Source of the DNA: Ascoidea asiatica
Lineage: Eukaryota; Ascomycota; Saccharomycetes; Ascoideales; Ascoideaceae
NCBI GenBank assembly: GCA_001600695.1
Contig: BCKQ01000014.1
Coordinates: 187,269 to 251,268 of the forward strand
DNA length: 64,000 nt
Direction of reading: 5' to 3'
The notes below the pieces were generated by a model. It saw only the letters and a program-made list of their open reading frames with translations, made no database searches and was not told the origin of the DNA. Positions 41,902 to 55,316 of this stretch are shown here, in pieces (position 1 is the stretch's first letter; each line of letters starts with the position of its first letter). A program made the translations under genes and the position numbers.

Positions 41902-44049
41902 TTATAATTTTGATTTAACCCAGCCTTCTAAACCACCTTTAACAATTATTTCTTGTAAATTAGTACCTAATTCACCAACTTTTTCAGTTAATATTATATT
42001 ATTATTTTCATCTTTAACTATAACAGTTGCATTTGCAACATCCCAAGTTAATTTCCAGCCTGTTCTTATTGTTAATTTTTTATCACTTTCTGGAATTTTA
42101 GAATATTTTTCTCTTAATAATTTAATTAATTTTGGTACTTCTAAAAGTAATAAAGCATTATTAATTGAATTTCTAAAATAAGTATTACTAAAAGAACCAC
42201 AAACTACAACTTTTATATCTTTAGCTAAAATTGCAGTTGCAGCTTGTTCTCTTGAAGAACCTGTACCAAAATTAAAACCAGAAACAATTATATCACCTTT
42301 CTTTGCAATACTTTTAAAATCAGGATCATAATTTTCCATACAAACCTCTGCCATTTTTTCTTTTGGTATATCATCTTGATAAGTATATTTACCAGGATAA
42401 ATACCATCAGTATTCAAATTATCAGTATCACAAAATATTAATTCACCTTGAAATTGTTTTGGGAATTCATCTAAAACCTCAACAGCAGGAGTGGAATTAT
42501 TAGAAGTAGAAGTTATTGATTCTTTTGGTAATTCATTTTTAATTATTGAAATTTTAATATCATCAGGATTTGGAATTTCTTTACCTAATAATTCATCAGG
42601 ACTTGCAATTTTACCTAAAACAGCAGAAGCAGCAACAATTTCAGGAGAAGCTAAATAAGCTTTTGCAGAAGGAGAACCCATTCTACCTTTAAAATTTCTA
42701 TTAGTTGCAGATATACCAATTTCACCATCTTTTAATAAACCTGCACCTAAACCAATACATGGACCACAACCTGCAGGTAATGGAATTGCGCCAGAATCTA
42801 ATAAAGTTTTCCAAGCACCATCAATTTCAGCATCATTTTGAACATCTTTTGAAGCAGCAGCTACATAAAATTCAACATCTTTTGAAATTTTATTACCTTT
42901 AATAATATTTGCAGCAGCTTTAATATCAGATAATCTTGAATTTGTACAAGATAAAAGATAAGCTTTATTAACTTTTAAATTTTTTTTTGATAAATCATAA
43001 ATTGAATTTGAAATTTTTACAGAATTTGGACCAGAAATATTTGGAGATAATGAATTTAAATTAAGAGTTAAAGTTTTATTATAAAAAGCATCATTATCAG
43101 GTTTCATTTCATTTGAATTTGCTAAAGATTTAAGTTGATTAATTGTATTTGGATTAATTCTTTTATGAATTATATTATTTTTATTTAATTTTTTTGATCT
43201 ATTATTATAATAATCAATTGTTTTTTCATCAACAGGAAAAACACCAGATAATGCACCCCATTCTGTAGTCATATTTGAAATTGTTAATCTATAATCAATT
43301 GGTAATTTATTTAAATTTTCAACTTGAAATTCAATTGCATGATTCAAAACTTCATCATTATTAAAAATTCCACATAATGAAATTATAATATCTTTACCAG
43401 TTATATTATTTGGTAAATTACCCTTTAATATAACTTTTGCAACAGGTGGAATTTGATACCAAGTTTGACCAGTTGCCCAAATTGAAGCAGCATCAGTTCT
43501 AACAATTGGAGTACCATAAGCACCTATACCACCATAAGTATTTGAATGAGAATCACTTGCAACACAAAAAGTATATGGAAATGCATAACCTTGTTCAATC
43601 ATAATTTGATGACCAATACCAGTACCAGCAGGATAAAAATCTATATTATTTTCATTTGCAAAATTTTTAATATTATTATATTTTTTTAAATTTTTTTCAG
43701 ATTTATTTTGAACATCATGATCTAAAGTCATAATAATTTGATTATTATTTTTAATTTTTGTTGCACCTAATTTTTTAAATTTTAAAGCAACTGGCCATGT
43801 ATTATCATGAGTCATACAATGAGCAGGTTTTATTGTAACATAATCTCCAGAATATATTTTTTTACCTTTTGGTAAATTTACAGAATATTTTTGAACTAAT
43901 TTTTCAATTAAATTTTGTCCTCTATTGAATGATATTGAAGATGAAAAAAATCTTGAATTTGATCTTGATCTCAAATTTAATATTGATATTGATTTAGAGT
44001 TATTCAATATTGAATTATTAAAGGATGTTCTCCTTAATGAGGAAAGCAT
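41902..44049 (-). CDS. LYS4: Homoaconitase, mitochondrial
   Basis: This enzyme of the alpha-aminoadipate lysine pathway converts homocitrate/cis-homoaconitate to homoisocitrate in mitochondria. It has 715 residues (693 in Saccharomyces). The N-terminus is rich in Ser and Arg without acidic residues (about 1-50), a mitochondrial targeting signal. The 4Fe-4S ligands are Cys368 (SCTNSRLSD), Cys428 and Cys431 (GCGPCIG). The phrases [32 protein letters not shown] and [13 protein letters not shown] are near-identical to Lys4 and separate it from aconitase. The C-terminal swivel domain follows an insert-rich linker near 505-525. It is divergent from COF1, and a TGACTCA lies 177 bp upstream of its ATG. 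Confidence 0.97.
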   Translation of the reverse strand: MLSSLRRTSFNNSILNNSKSISILNLRSRSNSRFFSSSISFNRGQNLIEKLVQKYSVNLPKGKKIYSGDYVTIKPAHCMTHDNTWPVALKFKKLGATKIKNNNQIIMTLDHDVQNKSEKNLKKYNNIKNFANENNIDFYPAGTGIGHQIMIEQGYAFPYTFCVASDSHSNTYGGIGAYGTPIVRTDAASIWATGQTWYQIPPVAKVILKGNLPNNITGKDIIISLCGIFNNDEVLNHAIEFQVENLNKLPIDYRLTISNMTTEWGALSGVFPVDEKTIDYYNNRSKKLNKNNIIHKRINPNTINQLKSLANSNEMKPDNDAFYNKTLTLNLNSLSPNISGPNSVKISNSIYDLSKKNLKVNKAYLLSCTNSRLSDIKAAANIIKGNKISKDVEFYVAAASKDVQNDAEIDGAWKTLLDSGAIPLPAGCGPCIGLGAGLLKDGEIGISATNRNFKGRMGSPSAKAYLASPEIVAASAVLGKIASPDELLGKEIPNPDDIKISIIKNELPKESITSTSNNSTPAVEVLDEFPKQFQGELIFCDTDNLNTDGIYPGKYTYQDDIPKEKMAEVCMENYDPDFKSIAKKGDIIVSGFNFGTGSSREQAATAILAKDIKVVVCGSFSNTYFRNSINNALLLLEVPKLIKLLREKYSKIPESDKKLTIRTGWKLTWDVANATVIVKDENNNIILTEKVGELGTNLQEIIVKGGLEGWVKSKL

Positions 44050-44941
44050 TTTGAATATAAAAAAAAAAAAGAGAATCTATATAATATCTATTTCTATATC
44101 TATATATCTATCATGAAATAATTATAGATTATAATAACTTTCATTTACATTAATTAACCCTTTTTAAATTGAAATTGAAATAAAATAAAGGTTTATTTGA
44201 TCAATGAGTGAAAAAGATGAAAATTTGACTCACTGCCAAATTTCGAAGAGTGATAAACTTTAAAAACGGAAGTCAAAAGCCAAAACAAAACAAAACCAAT
44301 GAAACGGATCCCATTGCAAATAGCACCGCCACAAATAAAAGATCCACAGAATTGGTATTATTAAAGTTTAAATACCAACTACAGTTAACAGCATGATTTA
44401 TGCAGAAACAAACAATAAATCCTCAATCAAAAATGGAAATAAAAATGGTGGGATGCCCCCCGAAATTATTGACATCCGGGATTATTATCACCTGACTGAA
44501 CTTCCTTCTTTTTCTTTTTGTCTTTGTTTAGTTCTCTCCTTGCAACAATCAGCACAACAAACATAGTTCTCAGCTACAGTAACGTTAACAGCAACAGCTA
44601 TTTCTGTATTTACCGTCAATTCTTCTCTTCTCTTAGCTCTAGCTGAGAGCGCGCGGATAGCCCTGTGTTGTCTTACCCTTTTCTCACTTCCCTTTTATTT
44701 AAACTATCATTCTCCAGACTCAATTACTTAGTACTAACATCACTCATTCAGTAACAATAAACAAAATATTCAATATTAAATAACCATCTCATCAATTTTA
44801 ATATCAATTACATTATATTTAAATTGTATATTTAATTCAATTCAATTCAATTAATCAATTTCAATTAGATTTAATTAATTTTAAAATCAATCCAAATTTA
44901 ATATTAAATATTTCTCATATATATAAACTTATCCCTTTACA
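44050..44941. promoter_or_regulatory. Divergent promoter region between LYS4 and COF1
   Basis: This 892-bp region is shared by LYS4 (leftward) and COF1 (rightward). The LYS4 side has a TGACTCA at 44226-44232. The middle and right part, about 44260-44700, is G/C-richer, with GCCCCCC, ATCCGGGAT, GAGCGCGCGG and AGCTCTAGCT motifs. The last 200 bp before the COF1 ATG are AT-rich with ATTCAATTCAATT-type repeats (44830-44870). No further gene is seen. Confidence 0.6.
44226..44232. promoter_or_regulatory. Gcn4-type site upstream of LYS4
   Basis: TGACTCA is a perfect match to the Gcn4 consensus, 177 bp upstream of the LYS4 ATG. Confidence 0.6.
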
Positions 44942-45041
44942 ATGGTATGTGTTATTTATTTATTGCTTTATATATTATCTATTGCCCTTTATTTTGACAA
45001 CTGTTCTTCAATTTAGGGGCAATTATCATATTTCAATCATG

Positions 45042-45079
<38 letters not shown>

Positions 45080-45739
45080 TTATATGTCAATAGATATCAA
45101 TAGATAAATATACATATATATATATAATTATATTTATTTTTCATTTACTAACAATTATATCATATTCTTCAATATCCTTTGTTGATTTATATTCTTTATA
45201 TTTTCATATTATAGTCAAGATCTGGGTACGTATTAAATATCAATTATAAATAATGAATAACCAATAACTGATAAATAAACTTATTTCAATTACTAACATT
45301 ATTAAATTTATATCATTTCAGTGTCACTCTCGATGATAATGCTTTAAATGCATATAATGAATTAAAATTAGGTAAAAAATTTAAATTTATTATTTTTACA
45401 ATAAATGATGATAAAACAAAAATTATTGTTAAAGAAACTTCAAATGAAAAAGATTATGATAAATTTTTAGAACATTTACCTGAAAATGATTGTAGATATG
45501 CAATTTATGATTTTGAATATGATTTAGGTAATAATGAAGGTAAAAGATCAAAATTAATTTTTTATACTTGGTCTCCAGATTCTTCAAAAATTAGAACTAA
45601 AATGGTTTTTGCTTCTTCAAAAGATGCTTTAAGAAGAGCTTTAAATGGTATTGCTGCTGATATTCAAGGTACTGATTTTAGTGAAGTTGCTTATGAAACT
45701 GTTTTAGAAAAAGTTAGTCGTGGTGCTGGTAATCATTAA
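44942..45739 (+). CDS. COF1: Cofilin, with two introns
   Basis: This actin-severing and depolymerising ADF/cofilin protein of 143 residues has the same length as Saccharomyces Cof1. Coding exons are 44942-44944 (only the ATG), 45215-45225 (11 nt) and 45322-45739. Joined, they read [23 protein letters not shown]..., matching the cofilin start MSRSGV. The body has [26 protein letters not shown], the actin-binding long helix [16 protein letters not shown] and the end VSRGAGNH. Ser2 after the initiator Met is the regulatory position in many cofilins. Each intron has a consensus 5' site, a perfect TACTAAC and an AG acceptor. It is convergent with KIC1, 145 bp apart. Confidence 0.95.
44945..45214 (+). 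other. COF1 intron 1
   Basis: This 270-nt intron begins GTATGT directly after the start codon and ends TATTATAG. The branch point TACTAAC is at 45147-45153, about 60 nt before the acceptor. An (AT)n run lies at 45044-45077. Confidence 0.9.
45044..45077. repeat. (AT)n microsatellite in COF1 intron 1
   Basis: An uninterrupted AT dinucleotide run of about 34 bp lies inside the intron; its length is likely to vary between strains. Confidence 0.9.
45226..45321 (+). other. COF1 intron 2
   Basis: This 96-nt intron begins GTACGT and ends CATTTCAG, with TACTAAC at 45291-45297, about 24 nt before the acceptor. It splits the glycine codon GG|T. Confidence 0.9.
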
Positions 45740-45884
45740 TTAATCCATTAATTTACTCATTACTCATTAATTATCAATTATTACTTATTTATCTTTTATA
45801 TATTTCTACAATTTATTAGTTATTTAATAATTTATCTATAAATTAATTAATTTATTTACTTATTTTATCTACTTACTTATTTCT

Positions 45885-46234
45885 TTAATAACTATCTTTA
45901 ATATGTTGTAAATTTTCTTCCATAACTGAAAGTGCTTTTGAAAAATTATTAATCATTAAACTTAAATCTCCAATTAAATTATCTTTTGGAAATAAATCAA
46001 TGAATGAACTTGAATTTAATTTTGGAATCATTGGAAATTCTCCAATTGGTAATTCAATAAAATTATTTTCTTCTTTATTATTAACATTAATATTTAATGC
46101 ATTATTCTCATTTCCATTTATTTCATTATCATTATCATTATAATTAGGGTTAAAATTAACATTATCATTATCAATTCCTTTATCACCATTATCTTTTTCA
46201 TTATTAATATTATTATTATTTGTAATAATGCCTG

Positions 46235-46268
<34 letters not shown>

Positions 46269-48788
46269 TATTAAAGGTTTATTAATTGGTGAAAATTCAA
46301 TTCTTTTTGGTGATGGTGTTCGTATAACTGGAGGTTTAACTGATTTTAATGTTGGTTTTCTTGATAATCTTGTTGTTGGTGGCATTTGAGAAATTTGTGA
46401 AATTCCTCCATTAATAATCTCTTTTGTTAAACTATCACTATTATCATTTCCATTATTTAATTCAAGATTTGGTGATGCTGATAATGAATGTTGTAATGTT
46501 GGTGCTCTTGATCGAATTGGATGTTTAATATTATTTAATTGACTAAGATTCATTGAACTTAAATTCATCGGACTATTTCCATTATTAATATTATTATTTA
46601 TACTACTGTTATTATTATTATTATTATTAATATTATCATTATTATTATTATTATTATTACTACTATTGTCTAATGCACTCACAACTGGTGTAGAAACTGA
46701 ATTCACTAACATGGGTTTATTATTGCTATTATTATTATTATTATTATTTTTACTTATCACAGGTTCAATTTTATTTGAAGAATTATTTAACTCTTTCATT
46801 GAAGGAATCTCAATCATCTCAGGTATTTCAATCATTTCTTGTATTTCATTCATTTCTGGTATTTCAATCATTGATGGAATTTCAATCATTGATGGATTTT
46901 CAATATCAATTATACCTCCAGGTGTACCACCTCTAGAATTTATTGCCATATTTGTAATACTAGTATCCAAACTAATCATATTATCACTATTATTAATATT
47001 TCTATTATTATTATTCAGATTATTCATATTGTTCATGTTGTTCATATTGTTCATATTGTTCATATTGTTCATATTGTTCATATTATTCATACCATTTATT
47101 CCATTTGGACCATTTAAATTATTTACATCATTAAATTGAAATAAATCTTGTAAAGATTTTGGTAATTCTTTTCTAGTTGAAGACATGTTTGAATTATTTG
47201 AATTATTAATATTATTTGAATTATTTTTTGTTGAATAACTATTTGGATTAAAAGATGTTTGAGCTGTGCTCTCAGAAAAATTTGAATTTTCAATGTTATT
47301 GAAATTATTTGAATTATTATTAATATTATTACTATTTATGATATTATTTGTATTATTTATAGAATTATTATGAGAATTAACTTTACTATTTGAATTTGGA
47401 ATTGAATTTGATAAAGAAGAATTTTGAATAAATGTTGATTGATTATTAATAATTGTTGGTTGATTTTTGAGTATATCAGTCATAAATTCATCATCTTCTT
47501 CTGCATGATTATTTGTAGTAAAATTAAAATCTTCATCAGAATAATCTAAATTACTACTTATACTACTTGAATTTTGATGATGATTATTATTGCTATTTGT
47601 ATGCATATGATTATGATTGATATTTTGAAGATTTGGAGGTTGCATGTTACTTTTTGGAGTAAAAGAAACAAAATCATTTGAATTATCATCAATTATATAT
47701 TCAGCACTTTTTAATGAATTAAAATCCCATCTTAAATCTAAATCGTTTTCATCATCCATCATTGAAGAATTACTATTTGATATATTGTTGTTATTATTAT
47801 TATTATTACTAATATTAGGATTAGCATTATTATCATGATTATTAGTATCATTTATAAAATCAGTATTTTTATTTAATAAAAGTATTGAATCTCTTGAACT
47901 TTGTTTTTCTCTCCAAACTAAATATCTCTTAACTAATTCTCTTACAATTGTAGTTGAAAAAGTTTTATAATGTTTTATAAATTTTGATTTTAATAATAAA
48001 TCAGCATTTGGTCTTTCATTTGCATTTTCATCAAGACAAGCAGCAATAAAACTTTTTAAAATTGGAGAATAATTAGAACCTTGTAATCTGGGAGGTTTTT
48101 TTTCAGTTATTAATCTCATTGCAATTGTTACATCTTTATTACAATAAGGTGGATTACCAGTTGCAATTTCATAACAAGTTACACCTAAAGACCAAATATC
48201 TGCGGATACAGTATAAGTTGCACCTTCTTGAATTACTTCAGGAGCCATCCAAAATGGAGTACCAGCCATTGTTGATCTTTTTGAAGAAGAAGTTGTTAGT
48301 TGAGCTGCAACCCCAAAATCACATAATTGAACTTTACCTTCTTTTGTTACAAGTACATTTGCAGCTTTAATATCTCTATGAATAAGACCTTGATTATGAA
48401 TGAATTTTAAAGCAATTAATAATTCTCTCATAATTATTGCAATGTATTTTTCATCAAATTTTCCAGGTTTTAATAAAGATCTTAATGAACCACCATCACA
48501 AAAATCCATAATTATCCATAATTTAGTACCATTAAGATAAGAACCATAATAATGAGTAACATTTGGTACATTTTTTAAAGAAGCTAAGAAATTAATTTCA
48601 TCTTTAACATCTTTAACTTCATCTTCATCAGTATCCAAATTTAAAATTTTTATTGCTACAATTTGTTTAGTTTTGATATTTTGAGCTTTATAAACAACAC
48701 CAAATTTTCCTCTACCTGCAATTTCAGTTCTTTTATATAATTTATTTACAGGAATTTGATCATTTTTATTATTACTTATATGATTCAT
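45885..48788 (-). CDS. KIC1: GCK-family Ser/Thr protein kinase Kic1 of the RAM network
   Basis: This Ste20-like germinal-centre kinase acts in the RAM pathway (Cbk1, polarity, cell separation). The kinase domain spans about residues 18-275. It has the glycine loop GRGKFGVV, Lys47 (VAIKIL), Asp139 in HRDIKAAN, Asp157 in DFG and the activation segment MAGTPFWMAPEVI. The phrases SLRSLLKPGKFDEKYIAIIMRELL and KSKFIKHYK, then LVKRYLVWR, are typical of Kic1. The tail of nearly 700 residues is low complexity with Asn runs, (Asn-Asn-Met)n at about 565-590 and an IEIPEMIEIPSM-type repeat at about 625-665. The extreme C-terminus is conserved-looking and helical (LSLMINNFSKALSVMEENL). Length is 967 residues against 1080 in Saccharomyces. 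Confidence 0.93.
47023..47091 (-). repeat. 9-bp tandem repeat coding for Asn-Asn-Met in KIC1
   Basis: About seven copies of the 9-bp unit ATTGTTCAT (coding strand ATGAACAAT) run in frame through the low-complexity tail of KIC1. Confidence 0.85.
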
Positions 48789-49969
48789 TTTTCATATACG
48801 TAATATATATATATATATATTCATATATTTTTTGAATGTTTATGATTTTCTAACAGAAACAAATAAGAGAAACAAAGAAATTGTTTTAGGAGAGAATTGA
48901 AAAATCTTAATATTTTTAAAATTATAGTATAAAATGAAATAAATGGAAAATGATCCTAAAACTTGAAATCTTGATATTGATTTTGATATCGATGTTAATT
49001 TATTATTGATGTTGATAAATGTTTAACTCTTAGAATTGACTAATGTTGATCCAGTTTAGACTTCTTAGAGAAGTCAGGAATTTCAATTGAGTAAGTTAAA
49101 TAATTGAGAATAATTATGAAATAAATGAAAAAAATATCCAGACTAAGAATTATTTTGAAAGAAAGGTAAGTTTCGAATTAAATTTGAATATAAAACTGAA
49201 ATGATTTGAAAATAAGATTGAAATAATATTGGAATTAGATTGAAATAATTTAGAAATAAAGGTGAAAGATTGAAGAAGTCAAATAAATAAATTGTCTTGT
49301 GGAGTTCTTGTATCAAACACCAGCGCCCTCTGCCGTCGACTCAGTCTTAACCGAACTGCTACCGCAAACCGAGGGCATACCGAGCCATTGTTTAAAACAT
49401 ACGAGGGCAGTACCAGGTAAATGGTAAATCCATTATTGAGGGTTTAATGCAGAGCCACAATCTATACAGATAAAAAACAGCATTTTACCGATGTATACAT
49501 AGAACTTGCCACTTAAACAAGCCACCACCAGCCATTTAAAATTAGCCCCCAAAGCCACATGTGTGCCACTTTAGCATCAACGAGACCAAAAATATGGATC
49601 ACAATTATTCAATTAAAAGTTACGCGCTGATACTGAAAAAAATAATAATTTGATAAAGTTACTGCTGATATTTTGATTACCTCGAGTTGGTTTGTTTATG
49701 AATCGTTCGCCCAGAGCGTTTCTTGATTAAAAAGAAGGTATCTTTATTTTCTACTTTTTGAATTCTATTTTTGTTTAATAATCAAACTTTGATGACTAGA
49801 TTACTTCATATCTTAAGATTCTATTTGTCTTTTGATCTTATTTACTTTAATCTAAACTTACATTCATTTTAAATATTTGATCTTCCTATGAGGTGATTAC
49901 AATTAACTTATTCGATTCGTTTCTTCTTTCTTTTTTTTCTTCTTGATCTTTTTGATCACCAACTTAATA
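48789..49969. promoter_or_regulatory. Divergent region between KIC1 and SGS1
   Basis: This 1.18-kb stretch has no gene. An AT dinucleotide run lies at about 48804-48820 close to the KIC1 ATG. A G/C-richer island at about 49310-49600 contains CGCCCTCTGCCGTCGACTC and two GAGGGCA motifs (49371, 49403), and ACGCGC at 49623 resembles part of an MCB box. The last 150 bp before SGS1 are pyrimidine-rich. Confidence 0.5.
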
Positions 49970-52900
49970 ATGCCTGTTACATCAAATGTTTCCACTTATA
50001 TTAAACAAATAGACAAAGAGAACTTGAATATACCAAATAAAGATTCATTTGCATTTTTAAATGTAGTTTATCCAACTTTATTACCCATTCCTTCATTTCG
50101 ACAAAATCATCAAAATCAAAATCAAAATCAAATCAAACCTACTGCAGTTTCATCTAATGTTTCTAATACAATAAAATCTTCAAACAAAAATATACCTTTA
50201 AATAATCAAACCAACATCAATTCAAGTATACCTAAAAAATCTTCATCCTCATCATCATCTAATTTTATATCTATATTCAATGAAGGTACAAGTAATATAT
50301 TTCAATCAAAACCCACAAAACCGACAAGTTTAAATTTAAACTCTAATATTAATATAAATGGTACTATAAATGGTAATATAAATGGAAATGTAAATGGAAA
50401 CTCGAATTTAAATATATCAACACCAAGAAATAATTCAATGAAATTAAATCTTGATAGATCATCTAGAGTTTCAGGAATTGGTTTAATGTCAATGAAAAGA
50501 AATATCAATACAATTTCAAATACAATTACAAGTACTCCTCTAAATAAATTTATATCAACTAATAATATAAATAGTAACAACAAGAATGATAATAATAATA
50601 ATAATAATATAATGAATGATGAAGTAGATTTAACTCAAGATTTATCTGATCACTTCTTTGATGATATTCCTATTTCAAAGAAAAATCAAAATATTAATCA
50701 AAACAATATTCAAACTTTCAATCAAGACAATAATCAATTGAAAAATCGAACTGAAATTACAGATCAAGAAGTTTTAGAATTACAAATTCAAGAATATGAT
50801 CAATTTTCAAATTCCAATTCTAATTCAATTATAAGGAAAAATTCTATAAAAATTTCAAATATTGATAGTCCAATAAATAATTTGAAAAGACTAAATAATG
50901 TAAATAATCAAACTTCAAAAAGACTAAAAAAAAATAATCAATCTTATTTAAATACGTCTTCTGCAAATGAAGATATTGATAAAAATGATCAAAAAATTAA
51001 TAGTAATAATGATAATCATGATAGTGATATATTAAATGATTTAAAAAAATTTAATAAAAATCATTTAATCTCAATTATTAAACAACAACTATCTGTAATG
51101 CAAAATCAATCAAATTTAATCAAATTTTTATCTTCAAATAATTCAAAAAATATAAAATCTCTTAATGATAAAACTTTAAGATCAAAAATTAAATTAGATA
51201 TTCAAAAGTTACAAACTTTATTCTCAAATGATGAAAATTATAATATAAATAATTCAATAAATTCTTTTAATTCTAATGATTCTTTCAAATCTGCTGAATC
51301 ACAAAATAATATAAATAATAATATAAGTAATAATATAAGTAATAATATAAATAATAACCTAAATAATAACCTAAATAATAACATAAATAATAACATAAAT
51401 GAAAAAATAAATGATAATATGAATGATATAAATAATAGTATACGTATTAATTCAGATAATAGTAATAGAAGAGGATCTTTTTCGAGCGATAGTTTTGATG
51501 ATAGTAGTGATAATTTTATTCAATTCAATAATGATGTACTCAAACAAGCTGTACCTCCATCGGCACTTCAATCAAACCATGAATCTCTTCAGAATCCTCC
51601 TCTGATAAATTCATTCACTGATAATAATAATAATAACAATAACACTAATAACAATAATAATAATATTCAACAAAATAATATCCAGTCAAATCAAATACCG
51701 AGAAACCAAACCCCCAAAACTGATTCAAGACCTATATTTGGTGAACCAATAGTAGATGAATTTGAGAATGATATAGATGATTCATTTTTAGATCAACATC
51801 CTCCAGAATATGAGGCTGAAGATGAAATTGAAGATAGTTATGATTTAGAAAGTTTTATTGACGATAATGATTTTGAAAATTTAAGTTTAATAGATGGTGA
51901 TGCAGATTATAATCCAAATGAAGATGAGAATCGAATTAGAAATCAAAAAGAAAGTGATAAAATTGATAAAAATAATAAAAATAATAAAACTGATTCATAT
52001 TTATCAGATTCTTTTAGTACTGATATTTTTGATGATGATGAAAATTATCCAAATGAAAACAATAATAATAATATTAATAAAACCAATAATACAATTGATA
52101 ATGAAACAAATGATGACGTTAATTTTAAATCAAGATCTCAACATTTTGTTATTCCAGATGAAGAAGAAAATGATTATCATGAATATGATGTTATTGATAG
52201 TGGTTCAAATAATGAATTTACAAAAGAAAAAGAAGTTGAGATTATTGAAATATATTCAGAAGATGATAATATTATTGATAATACAAATGATAGTATAAAT
52301 AATGAAAATATTTTTAAGTTAAATAAAAGAAATCAACAAAGTTCAATATCATTACCAAGTTCTCCAATACCAGATGAAAATTATATTGAAATAATTGATG
52401 ATTCCAATGATATTTCTGAACAAGTTAATATAGTTGAAAAAAAAAATAAAAAACCAAAAATTATTGGACCTATACTTCCTTGGTCTGCTGAACTTATGGA
52501 AATGTTAAGTAAAGTATTTAGGTTAAATTCTTTTAGACCAAATCAATTAGAGGCAATAAATGCAACTTTGGCAGGTGATGATGTATTTGTATTAATGCCT
52601 ACAGGAGGTGGAAAGTCTTTATGTTATCAATTACCTGCATTAATTAAAGGAGGTAAAACTTTTGGTACAACTATAGTTATTTCTCCATTAATTTCATTAA
52701 TGCAAGATCAAGTTCAACACTTATTAAAAAATAAAATTTTAGCAGCATATATAAATTCAAAAGGTACAGCGGATGAACGAAGGCATACATTCAATTTATT
52801 TATAAATGGATGTTTAGATTTAATTTATCTTTCACCAGAAATGATTGGAGCAAGTAAACAAGCAAAAAATGCAATTAATAAATTATATGAAAGTAAAAAA

Positions 52901-54244
52901 TTAGCAAGAATTGTTGTTGATGAAGCACATTGTGTAAGTTCATGGGGTCATGATTTTAGACCAGATTATAAAGCATTATCATATTTCAAAACAGAATATC
53001 CAGAAATTCCAATAATGGCATTAACAGCAACAGCTAATGAACAAGTTAGATTAGATATTATTCATAATTTAAATATGAATAAACCAAAATTTTTTAAACA
53101 AAGTTTTAATAGAACAAATTTATTTTATGAAGTTATAAAAAAAACAAAATCAGTATTAATAGATATGACAAATTTAATTCAAAATAAATATAATGGTAAA
53201 ACAGGTATAATATATTGTCATTCAAAGACATCATGTGAAAAAACATCAAATTATTTAAAAACTGCAGGTATAAGTTCAGCATATTATCATGCAGGTATTG
53301 AATCCGAATCAAGATTAAATATTCAAAAACTTTGGCAAAGTGGTAAGATAAAAGTAATATGTGCAACAATTGCATTTGGAATGGGAATTGATAAAGCAGA
53401 AGTTAGATTTGTTATTCATTTTACAATTCCAAGAAGTTTAGAAGGATATTATCAAGAAACTGGTAGAGCAGGTAGAGATGGAAAATTATCAGATTGTATA
53501 ATGTATTATTCAATTGGAGATGCCAATCAATTACAAAGAATGATTCAAAAAGATGATGATTTAGATAGAGATGGTAAAGAAAAACATTTAGAAAAATTAA
53601 ATCAAGTTGTATTATATTGTGAAAATTCATTTGATTGTAGACGTAAACAAGTTTTACAATATTTTAATGAAAGTTTTGATCCAAAGAATTGTAATAAACA
53701 ATGTGATAATTGTATTTCAGGTAGAATTAATGAAGATACAGAAAGGGATATTACAGAAGATGCCAAAAATTTTGTTTTATTAGTTAGATCAATTGAAAAT
53801 GAAAAAGTTACATGTATTTATTGTCAAGATATTTTTAGAGGATCAAAAGTTAATAAACTTGTTCAAAATCATGGTAATAATCCATATTATGGTAAAGGTA
53901 ATAAATATTCAAGAAATGATATGGATAGATTAATGTTTAATTTAAAATGTGAGAAAATAATTGAAGAATATGGAGTACCAAATAAAGCAGGATTTTCAAC
54001 AAATTATGTTAGAGTTAATAGATATGGATGTAGAGATTTATTAAATGATAAACGAAGGATAAAAATGAGTTTTCCAAGTTCAAATTCAAATTCTAATTCA
54101 AATAATAATTCAAATAATAATTCAAATAATAGAAATGGAGCAAGAAATGGAACTATGCCAAAAATAACGACAGCTCGAAAACAATTGGCAGAAAATAATA
54201 ATAATAATATTAATGGCAATAGTAATTATAGCAATTATAACAAC

Positions 54245-54275
<31 letters not shown>

Positions 54276-54880
54276 GAGAAAGTCGAATTTTAACACCAAT
54301 AGTATTAAAAGAGAGAACATTTGAAAGTGAAGAAGAAAAAATATTTTTTCAAAAAGCATTTGACTCATTAAATGCATTAAGATTACGTAAAATGGGAGAT
54401 TTTAATTTAAGAACAAGTAATAGTGTTTGTAGTAATATTTCTTTACAAGATATGGCAATAAAATTACCACAAAATAAAAAAGACTTTGAAAAATTAAAAG
54501 GTATAACATCATCACAAGTTAGAGATTATTATTCATTTTTTAAACCAATATTATTAACATTAAAAAATCAAAAAGAAGATAAATTAACAACAATGGCATT
54601 TAGTTCTTCAAATACTATTAGTACTAGTACTAATAATAATAATGGTAATCATGGTAATAGAGTTGATACATCACCATATTTTAAAAATAATTTAGAATCA
54701 AATGAAAGGAAAAAAGTTTTAGAAGAATGTCAAATGTTAATGTCACAACAAGTAAATGAAAATATAGAAATTAAGAAAACTCCATATAGAAAACAAAGTA
54801 GAGGAAATTATAAAAGTAGATATTCAAAAACTAAAACAGCAAGTGGTGGTGGTACTAGGAGTCGAACGATGAAATACTAA
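49970..54880 (+). CDS. SGS1: RecQ-family DNA helicase Sgs1
   Basis: This 3'-5' DNA helicase of the BLM/Sgs1 group acts with Top3-Rmi1 in dissolving recombination intermediates. Of 1636 residues (1447 in Saccharomyces), the first ~830 are an Asn-, Ser- and Asp-rich disordered region with acidic patches. The helicase core has Walker A MPTGGGKSLCYQLP with Lys882, the DEAH box from Asp984, and QETGRAGRDGKLSDC. The RecQ-Ct zinc module has cysteines in CENSFDCRRKQVL and CNKQCDNC. An HRDC domain (about 1450-1525, LNALRLRKMGDFN) follows; the tail is basic and ends TRSRTMKY. I chose the ATG at 49970; the frame is open nine codons further upstream without an ATG. Confidence 0.95.
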
Positions 54881-55069
54881 ATCTTATATTTAAACAATTG
54901 GAATATATTTATATATTTGATATAAAATATAAATACTGTAATTATAGAAATAAGCTGAAATTAAACTAAATCAAATTAAATCAAAATCACTAACTTATTT
55001 AAAGTTGGTGATAAGGTAAACAGAGAAATGAAAAAAAATAAAAAAGATAGAATACCCGTGATGTTGGCG

Positions 55070-55152
55070 ATTAATAAGCATGTGACTTAAATAGGCTTGT
55101 AACCATAACCCACAAATCTGGTACTTTGAGATGTATTTCTATGCTTATTAAT
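55070..55152. promoter_or_regulatory. 12-bp inverted repeat between SGS1 and POP2
   Basis: ATTAATAAGCAT at 55070-55081 is matched exactly in reverse at 55141-55152, with 59 bp between. The arms could be a pair of sites for one factor, or form a hairpin in the SGS1 3' region. Confidence 0.35.
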
Positions 55153-55316
55153 GTGCTAAGTTTTAAATAAGGAAATAGTGGAAAACAAGAAATCCGAGGT
55201 TAATCCACCAAGTATAGGCGTGATTAGCACGTGGCTTTTGCCTCTTTGGTTGTCTTCTTTATAAAGTCTTGTTGGATCTTGCTCTGGAGCGAACAGCTTC
55301 AAAGTAAAGTGAAGTA

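Noticed and set aside
46666-47139. 157-codon ORF opposite KIC1
   Set aside because: Leu/Ile/Phe-rich reading is the antisense of the Asn- and Ser-rich tail of KIC1. The same holds for antisense ORFs in POP2, SGS1 and RAD2.
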